A stretch of 64,000 bases of DNA from Gemmatimonadota bacterium (GTDB lineage: Bacteria; Gemmatimonadota; Gemmatimonadetes; Gemmatimonadales; GWC2-71-9), in NCBI GenBank assembly GCA_020351775.1, contig CP070666.1, forward strand, positions 4,189,209 through 4,253,208. The letters are read 5' to 3'. The position numbers and the translations under genes were made by a program. Under the pieces are notes generated by a model, which worked only from the letters and a program-made list of their open reading frames with translations, did no database searches and had not been told where the DNA came from. This document shows, piece after piece, positions 54,569-62,000 of this stretch (the first letter of the stretch is position 1; each line of letters starts with the position of its first letter).

Positions 54569-54663
54569 CGCTGCCAGTTGAACAGACAAGTGCATGGCCT
54601 GTTGAAATAGATCGAACAGGAGGAGGAAGGCTTCCCCATAGCGATGCCCTGAGTGCCGGCCCG

Positions 54664-55281
54664 ATGACGCGAGAAAAACGGGAAGTGATTCGGCTCATTG
54701 ATCCCTCTACCGAGGGCGCGATGTCGGTTGAAGCAGCGTTGCATGCTCGCCGATCGGTGCGCGAGTATGATGATGCGCCGCTCACGCTCAATGAAGTATC
54801 GCAGCTGATGTGGGCAGCACAAGGAATCACCCATCCTGACGGGCTGCGCACCGCGCCGTCCGCAGGTGCGCTATATCCGCTCAACTTGCATCTCGTTGTC
54901 GGGCGTGTTGAAGGGATTGGGCCGGGTGTGTATCGCTACCGGTCGACTGGCCACTCGCTGGTCAAGGTCGCCGAGGGTGATCGACGCTGCGATCTGGCTG
55001 CGGCGGCGTTGAAGCAGGAGCAGATCGAGCGGTGTGCGGTGGTGATCGTCCTGTCTGCCGTGTATGAGCGTGTTGTCGGGAAGTACGGAGCGCGAGGCGT
55101 CTGCTACGCACACATGGAGGTTGGATTAGCGGCTGAGAACGTGCACTTGCAGGTCGTTGCGCTCGGTCTCGGGACGGTCATGGTTGGCGCGTTCGAGGAC
55201 GAGACGGTGCAGGATATCTTGGGAATGGTGTCGAACGAGAAGCCCCTGGTCTTGATGCCCGTTGGTCGGAGGCGGGAATGA
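54664..55281 (+). CDS. SagB-type nitroreductase-family flavoprotein
   Basis: 205 aa. FMN-binding nitroreductase fold with the RRSVREY motif, TAPSAGALYPLNLHLV and a C-terminal LGLGTVMVGAFEDETVQDILG, the wording of the SagB/ThcOx branch. Members oxidise azoline rings in peptide natural products; others are stand-alone with unknown substrates. The start is uncertain: ATG 54664 gives the family N-terminus, yet the strongest Shine-Dalgarno (AGGAGGAGG at 54618-54626) stands about 37 bases earlier. The stop overlaps the radical SAM start by four bases, so the two enzymes are likely to act together. Confidence 0.88.
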   Translation: MTREKREVIRLIDPSTEGAMSVEAALHARRSVREYDDAPLTLNEVSQLMWAAQGITHPDGLRTAPSAGALYPLNLHLVVGRVEGIGPGVYRYRSTGHSLVKVAEGDRRCDLAAAALKQEQIERCAVVIVLSAVYERVVGKYGARGVCYAHMEVGLAAENVHLQVVALGLGTVMVGAFEDETVQDILGMVSNEKPLVLMPVGRRRE

Positions 55282-56210
55282 AGCTGTCCGGTATTCACTT
55301 GATATTGACCTACCAATGCACGCGTGAATGTGAACACTGCTTCGTGTGGGGCAGTCCGTTCCAGCGCGGTACCATGGCTCTGGATAATGTCAGACATGTT
55401 CTCGTACAGGCGGAGGAACTCGGCACTGTCGAGTGGATCTACTTCGAGGGAGGGGAACCGTTTCTGCACTACCCGGTGTTGCTGAGTGCAATACGCACTG
55501 CAGCGCGCATGGGCTTCCGTGTCGGGCTGGTCACCAACTGCTACTGGGCTACAGGTAAGCCAGACTGCACCGAATGGCTCGGGCCGCTCGCCGGCTTGGT
55601 CGAGGAGTTAACGATCAGCAGTGACTGGTACCATTGGGAGGTAGATTTGAGAGAGCACGTGAGGAACGCGTGTGCGGTTGCTGAAGAACTGGGGATGCAC
55701 ACGAGTGTGAGCAGCGTCGTCTATCCTGGTTGTCTCGAATCGGGGCAAGAAGACAATGCTCTGCCAACCGTGGAAGTGCCCGTTATGTATCGGGGGCGCG
55801 CTTCCCAGGAACTCGCACCGGAGGCACCGACCAGACCGTGGCTCACGTTCACGTCATGTGAGCACGAGGACCTGCGCGATCCTGGTCGTGTGCATGTCGA
55901 TCCGTTTGGGAACGTGCATGTGTGTCAGGGGATATCGATCGGGAATGTGTCCAGCGCTACATTGAGTGACATATGCAGCGAGTACGAACCGGATCTGCAT
56001 CCGATTGCGGGTCCGCTGCTGGAAGGTGGTCCCGTGGAGCTGGTGTTGCGCTACGGCTTGAACCACGGGCAACATTATGCCGATACCTGTCACGCGTGTT
56101 ATGAGGCCCGTGTAGCGCTGCGCGGCAGGTTTCCCGACATTCTGGTCCCTGACCAGATGTATGGTGTGAAGCGGGAGCTTGATCCTCTTGAGAGTCTTAA
56201 GGTGGGGTAG
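55278..56210 (+). CDS. Radical SAM protein with SPASM-like C-terminal cysteines
   Basis: 310 aa. CxxxCxxC cluster motif at Cys14, Cys18, Cys21 (YQCTRECEHC), GGEP at about 58-61, then C-terminal cysteines in TSCEH (about 197), VHVCQG (about 216) and DTCHACYEA (about 275-280), as in SPASM/twitch proteins that carry extra Fe-S clusters. Such proteins often modify peptides or build cofactors. It overlaps the SagB-like gene by four bases. I found no small precursor-peptide gene nearby. Start ATG 55278 is forced by the overlap. Confidence 0.9.
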   Translation: MKLSGIHLILTYQCTRECEHCFVWGSPFQRGTMALDNVRHVLVQAEELGTVEWIYFEGGEPFLHYPVLLSAIRTAARMGFRVGLVTNCYWATGKPDCTEWLGPLAGLVEELTISSDWYHWEVDLREHVRNACAVAEELGMHTSVSSVVYPGCLESGQEDNALPTVEVPVMYRGRASQELAPEAPTRPWLTFTSCEHEDLRDPGRVHVDPFGNVHVCQGISIGNVSSATLSDICSEYEPDLHPIAGPLLEGGPVELVLRYGLNHGQHYADTCHACYEARVALRGRFPDILVPDQMYGVKRELDPLESLKVG

Positions 56211-56220
56211 GGAGAACAAA

Positions 56221-57417
56221 GTGAAGAGCTACAAAGGTACTATTGGGATACTCACGGGTGGGGGCGACGTCCCCGGACTCAACCCTGCCATTCGAGCAGT
56301 AACGATTCGCGCTGTGCGGGAAGGCTACCGAGTTATCGGGATCCGGCGTGGCTGGGCCGGGTTGGTCGATCTGGTGCCGGAACGGGACGCCGACAATAGC
56401 CGTCACGTGCAGGTCTTGTCGGAGGACATCGTCAATCGGGCGGGAAGAACTGGCGGGACATTCCTACACACCTCCCGCACACGGCCGAGCCATCTACCGA
56501 AGGTTGTGGTTCCGGAACGTCTCAAGGACCGATACGACGACGATATCAATGACGTAACACCAGAGGTGCTCAGGAATCTGGAGTTCTTGGGGATCGATTT
56601 CCTGGTGCCAATCGGTGGCGACGATACGTTGAGTTACGGCCAGAGACTGCACGATGAAGGTGTCAGGGTCGTAGGCGTACCTAAGACGATGGACAATGAT
56701 GTACCTGGAACGGACTATTGTATCGGCTTCAGCACGTGCGTCACGCGGACGATTGAGTTGACACACGCATTGCGGACCACGGCAGGATCGCATGAGCGGT
56801 TCCTCGTGATTGAGGTGTTTGGGAGGTACGCCGGTTACACAGCGTTACTGCCCACGATGGCCGGAGCAGCCGACCGCTGTGTGATTCCGGAGTATCCCTT
56901 CGGGGTGGAGCGTCTTGCAGAATTGCTGGTGGAGGATCGGAGAAACCATCCTAGCAGGTATGCCGTAGTCCTGGTCTCCGAGGGGGCCCGGACGACATCC
57001 GAAGATATGTCGTTCGAGGGAGGTGAAATGGATCAGTACGGCCATCGTAAGCTAGGTGGTGTTGGTGACAGAGTTGCTGCGAGACTTAAGGAGCTGTCGC
57101 CTGCCTACAATGACGGCCGCCGCGTCAATGTCGTAAATCAGCGGCTGGGGTATCTGGTGCGATGTGGAGATCCGGATGCGCTCGACTCCATCGTACCCAT
57201 GGCGTTCGGAAACATCGCTCTTGACTTGATACTGTCTGGCACGTCAGGCCGACTGGTCAGCGTCAGAAACGGTGTTTACGACAGTGTGCCGATCGACGTA
57301 GTGACTGGCCGCAAGAAAGTTGTCGACGTTCACAGGTACTACAATACGGACCGGCTGCGCCCGAAGTACAAGACACTGCTCAGGCAGCCTCTGTTTGTGA
57401 TGACGAGTGACGTGTGA
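56221..57417 (+). CDS. 6-phosphofructokinase, PPi-dependent type
   Basis: 398 aa. PFK fold with GGGDVPGLN (13-21), IGGDDT (131-136) and VPKTMDND (153-160). Asp at the fourth position of GGDD and Lys in PKTMDND are the residues that mark pyrophosphate-using enzymes; ATP-PFKs have Gly at both. It phosphorylates fructose 6-phosphate, reversibly if PPi-dependent. GTG 56221 has AGGGAG before it and starts the conserved region. An ATG further back (56179) would overlap the radical SAM gene. Eleven bases after the previous stop. Confidence 0.9.
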   Translation: MKSYKGTIGILTGGGDVPGLNPAIRAVTIRAVREGYRVIGIRRGWAGLVDLVPERDADNSRHVQVLSEDIVNRAGRTGGTFLHTSRTRPSHLPKVVVPERLKDRYDDDINDVTPEVLRNLEFLGIDFLVPIGGDDTLSYGQRLHDEGVRVVGVPKTMDNDVPGTDYCIGFSTCVTRTIELTHALRTTAGSHERFLVIEVFGRYAGYTALLPTMAGAADRCVIPEYPFGVERLAELLVEDRRNHPSRYAVVLVSEGARTTSEDMSFEGGEMDQYGHRKLGGVGDRVAARLKELSPAYNDGRRVNVVNQRLGYLVRCGDPDALDSIVPMAFGNIALDLILSGTSGRLVSVRNGVYDSVPIDVVTGRKKVVDVHRYYNTDRLRPKYKTLLRQPLFVMTSDV

Positions 57418-57519
57418 TTGAAGTTTGATGGGGTGGTGTGGTACTGATGTGGGTCAACTAGATCCCGCGCAAGCAAACCGAGTCTGCCGCCCGGCCACAA
57501 CGTGTGAGGAGGATTCCGT

Positions 57520-58836
57520 ATGGCTCAGCGCGTTCTCATCCTTGGGGCCGCTGGACGTGATTTTCACAACTTCAACGTTCATTTTCGCGATAACACTGAC
57601 TATGAGGTTGTTGCGTTTACCGCGACTCAGATCCCCAACATAGATGACAGACTCTATCCGCCTGAGCTTGCTGGCGCCCTTTATCCGAAGGGCATTCCGA
57701 TCGAGCCAGAGGCGCAGCTTTCTGGTCTGATTCGCGAACACGGCGTAGATGTGGTGGTGTTCGGCTACAGCGATGTATCTCACGAGCACGTCATGCACTT
57801 GGGTTCCGAAGCCATGGCTGCCGGTGCCGATTACCTGCTGCTAGGTCCTCGGCATACGATGATCAAGTCTCGGGTGCCGGTGGTGGCTGTCTGCGCGGTG
57901 AGGACGGGCTCTGGAAAGAGTCAAACCAGCCGGCGGGTCGCGGCGATCCTGCGTGATGCCGGCAAGCGGGTCGTCGTAGTACGGCACCCAATGCCCTACG
58001 GCGATCTGGCCAAGCAAGCGGTGCAACGCTTTGAGTCCTACAGTGATCTCGAGAAGCATGAGGTTACCATCGAGGAGAGGGAAGAATATGAACCTCACCT
58101 ACAGGCGGGCTGCATCGTCTTTGCCGGAGTGGACTACGGCAGAATTCTGAGCGAGGCTGAGAAGGAGGCCGACACCATAATCTGGGATGGCGGCAACAAC
58201 GACACGTCTTTCTACCACGCAGACTGTTACATCACGGTAGTGGATCCTCATCGCGCTGATCATGCAGCACGGTATTTTCCGGGCGAGACCAACGTCCGCA
58301 TGGCAGATGTGATCCTCGTCAACAAGGTGGGGACGGCCGGATTCACAGAGGTGGAGACAGCCCGCAGGATCGCTTGGGAGATGAATCCTGCGGCGACTTT
58401 CATCGAGGCAGCCAGTCCGATATTCGTAGAAGATGGTGATCAGGTGCGTGGCAAGCGGGTACTAGTCGTGGAAGACGGCCCAACGCTGACCCACGGTGAA
58501 ATGCCGTACGGCGCGGGGTGGGTTGCCGCGCGACGCTACGGAGCTGGTGAGATCATCGATCCACGGCCCTACGCAGTCGGCTCGATTCGTGAGACTTACG
58601 ACAAATACCCGACTACAGGCGATGTGCTGCCTGCGATGGGCTACGGAGCCGAGCAGACGCGTGAACTGGCACAGACGATTGAGAACACGCCTGCGGATCT
58701 CGTCCTGATCGCTTCGCCGATCGATCTTCGCAGGCTGATCGAGATCAGGAAGCCGGCACAGCGTGTGCGCTACGAACTGCAGGAGATCGGAGAGCCTACC
58801 TTACGCGACGTGTTGCAGAACGTCGTTCGCGACTAA
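57520..58836 (+). CDS. COG2403-type P-loop protein (cyclic 2,3-diphosphoglycerate synthetase-like)
   Basis: 438 aa. An N-terminal Rossmann-like part (MAQRVLILGAAGRDFHNFN, residues 1-115) is followed by a P-loop domain with AVRTGSGKSQ (126-135), ADTIIWDGGNNDTSFY and ILVNKVGTA. Databases commonly call this family cyclic 2,3-diphosphoglycerate synthetase or predicted GTPase. The archaeal solute cDPG is made by a related or analogous enzyme, so the activity is uncertain here. AGGAGG precedes the ATG. Last gene of the rightward unit, followed by two hairpins. Confidence 0.8.
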   Translation: MAQRVLILGAAGRDFHNFNVHFRDNTDYEVVAFTATQIPNIDDRLYPPELAGALYPKGIPIEPEAQLSGLIREHGVDVVVFGYSDVSHEHVMHLGSEAMAAGADYLLLGPRHTMIKSRVPVVAVCAVRTGSGKSQTSRRVAAILRDAGKRVVVVRHPMPYGDLAKQAVQRFESYSDLEKHEVTIEEREEYEPHLQAGCIVFAGVDYGRILSEAEKEADTIIWDGGNNDTSFYHADCYITVVDPHRADHAARYFPGETNVRMADVILVNKVGTAGFTEVETARRIAWEMNPAATFIEAASPIFVEDGDQVRGKRVLVVEDGPTLTHGEMPYGAGWVAARRYGAGEIIDPRPYAVGSIRETYDKYPTTGDVLPAMGYGAEQTRELAQTIENTPADLVLIASPIDLRRLIEIRKPAQRVRYELQEIGEPTLRDVLQNVVRD

Positions 58837-58843
58837 TACACGG

Positions 58844-58893
58844 GGCCGCCTGTTACCGGCGGTCTGGTCACCGGGTTTCCGTTGCTTCAACGG
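58844..58893 (+). terminator. Two hairpins ending the rightward unit
   Basis: GGCCGCC (58844-58850) with GGCGGTC (58858-58864), one G-U pair, 7-nt loop; then CCGTTG (58879-58884) with CAACGG (58888-58893), 3-nt loop. Just past the COG2403 stop, before the convergent surface-protein gene. Confidence 0.5.
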
Positions 58894-59053
58894 GATGAGT
58901 ATCTCTGATGCTCGGAGCCCGTATGAACGGCATGGTCGTCCGTTTCGTGTTGAAATGAGTGCCTCCGCATTCGAGGCAGCGAAGTGCCGGCACCACGGTC
59001 TGCTGACGTGAAGGCACAGTTCCGATGCTCCGCCGCGGTCGGGCGGTTCACTG

Positions 59054-62000
59054 CTACTGGCCAAATCGGTTTCTCCAGAAGTCAGCTGCTGTCGGGAACA
59101 CTGACTCCGTCACACGAGCGCTCACGGTCAGGAACCAGCCAAAGCCACCGTGGACCGTGAAATCCGGGTCCATCAGGTTGCCGAAACGGTAGCCCGCTGC
59201 GAGTTCAAGCTCGCGGATAGGTGAGAACACCAACGCTGGTGTAGCGTCCCAGCGCCGTGTATCACTGGTGTGCTCGATGAGCAGTCGGCCTTCACCTCGG
59301 ATTGCGAGCCATCCGTGGAGCCCCTGTTGCAACCGGAAGCCCACGTAGTCGGCCCAGGATTCGAGGCGCTGATTGCCGTCGTCTATCGGTTGCTCGGCGA
59401 CCGATCGCCGAACGGCGTATCGGCCGGCCAGCTCGGTGTTGACTGCCGGCGCCCAGATCACCTCGGCAGCTCCGATGAGACGCTGTTCCTCACCGGTCTG
59501 TGTCAAAGCACCGAGTCTTGGGTTGGTCTCCTCCAACCACGAAAACTTGGCCAACACGTTCAGAGCATCGGTGCTGATCGGGCGGAAGGCGGCGCCCCAC
59601 AGAGAATGAAGGCGGCGGCGCAGCGTCACGTCGTTGGTTTGGAGTTGCTCGATGCGGAGAAACTCCTGGCGCGAGAGGATTGCCAGCGATCGGTTTATCG
59701 ATACGTCCCCTGCAACCGTCATGAGTTGGGTCGACTGGAGCTCGCCGTCGCGATACTCACCGCGCGCACTCAGTCGGTAGGGGCTTGCCGTGGGTAATAG
59801 TTCGACACCCAGTCCGAGCGACCAGTAATCTTCTTCTGCCTGCAGATAGGGCAGCGCGCGCACCGGATCCCCGACCGAGGCGTTGTCGAGGCCGACTCGC
59901 CGTTCAAACATGGTATTGAACGTCCAGGCCGATCCGAGCCGCAGCTGGTTGTTCAGTCCGACGATCGCTGCGTTGCGTGAACCTCCGGCGACTCCCGAGA
60001 GCGCGTAGGAGCCCCAAACCTGAGTCCCGAATCCGATAGCGGAGCGGAGGCCCAGACGAGTGACTGAGTAGGGCTCGTCCGCCAGTGGGTCTATCCTCAG
60101 ATGCCGCGCCTCCAATGAAATGCCAGGTAGTATCTGGTATTCCGCGCCGGCACCGACGTGACTGGGGAGGAACACATCGCCGGTGTGCGCGAACTGGTGA
60201 CGCCCCTCCGTCCACAGTTTGAGTGTTTTCAGCGGTGACCAGGTCAACCTCAGTTCCGCGGCCCGAGACTCATTAGCGGACGTCGCGTTGTCGAAACGAT
60301 CGGCGCCACCGCGGGCTTCTATTTGCAGGGCTTGCCCAAGCGCCTGCGTGACGCCCGCGGCAGTACGAGTCCGCTTGATGGCCTGATTCCGGAAATACTG
60401 ACGTTCATGTGTCAGGCTCAGCGTGCTGGAGCCAATCTTGAAGTCGCCTCCGAGCTTGAGTTCCTCAGTTCCTCCTTGAAGTGCGATGTTCGCGGGATTC
60501 CCGAATCCATCTCCTATCTTTGACCAGGAAGCATTCAGCGCTACGGCCTCATCGAATCCGTGCCAAATCCCGCCGATCGCCGTGGCGAACCCGCTTGAGT
60601 CCGGAGTGTCGGAATACGAGACTTCGGCGCCGACGTCAAATCCGCCGAAGCGGAGCAGACGTACATCGGCCCCGGCCAGACGGTGCGCGCCAAGTGGCTC
60701 ATCCGACCTGATGCCGGTGACGCCGATGCGCAAGGAATCGAGGAAACTGTGTCTCAACCATCCGGCAGCGTCGAGCGAGGCCCTCAGACCAGCCACCAGC
60801 CTCTGATCGTCTCCCTGTTCGACTTCGTAGGTTACGACGATGAAGATCGAATTGCCGTATGGATCGGCAGCTGGGATCGGGCGCTTGAATTGCAGAGAAC
60901 CGCGTTCGTAGTCGATCTGGTAGTCGATGAATCGGATCATCGCTTGTCGGTTCACCACTCGCTCGGCGTTCTCCGCCGCACGAGTTTCAACCGTGATCCG
61001 CTCGCTCCCAGGGATGATGCCGGGTCTCAGCGCGTACGGGCCAGAGCTACCGGCACCGCGCACCTGATCTTGCTGCAGAGATTGGCGGGTGATGCTGCCG
61101 AAGCCCTGCCACACTACGTGACCGGTAGTGACACGCGCGGCGCCGCCGGTCAGGGCCCGTCGGTACGTAGTGAGCTTGAGGCCCGTCGCGAAGTCGTTGG
61201 TTGCGACATCACCTACTGCGACCCAATCGAAGCCACGCTCAAGTCTCGCCGCGAAAACGTTGCGTGACGGGCTGATTGCCCGGTATTGGCCGGCGTCACC
61301 GAGAATCGGGTATTGAGCCTCTTCGAGGGGGCTGTAGACCTGCCCTAGAGCGTCGCGGCCGGCATCCAAACGACGAGAGTCGTAGCTCAGCACGACTGAC
61401 GTGCGGCTATCGAGGCTGCCGCGTGCAGTGATCGTTCCGAGAGCGTCAGGACTGGCGCCGATTCCCACTCGACCGATTCCGGTCAACATGAAAGGTCGAA
61501 TTGCTGGCAGCACATCGATGTCAATCTGCCCTTCGAGACGACCGGTCTGCAGCGTGAGCCTCCCTTTGCCTACCTCGACGCCCGGCGTCAGCTCGATGTT
61601 CAGCCACCCCGCTCGGTCAGACTTGAGTTGGAGACCGACTGAAGACGGATCCGAGTCTTGACCGTCGAGTTCGACCGCCTCAGCAGTGACGGTGACGTTG
61701 GTTGGCCTGATCACCGGTACTCCCCATTCGTCAATGAGCCTAACGCGGACCGTTCTTCGAGCGTGCCGGTCCGCAGTCAATGTGATCGGACCAGAGGGGA
61801 GCTCGAACCGTGCCGCCGCCCCCGAGACATGTACCGTCATGCTGTCCCAGCGTTCTTGCTTCCAGGAATTGAGCATACGGACACGCAAGCGGTGCGGTCC
61901 ACGATCCAGGGACACGCCGATGAAGTCGTGAACTCCGTCGATTCGCAGGTTGGCTTGGTCAATCAGGGAATCGCCGTCAAACAAGGCGACGGGTGCTCCT

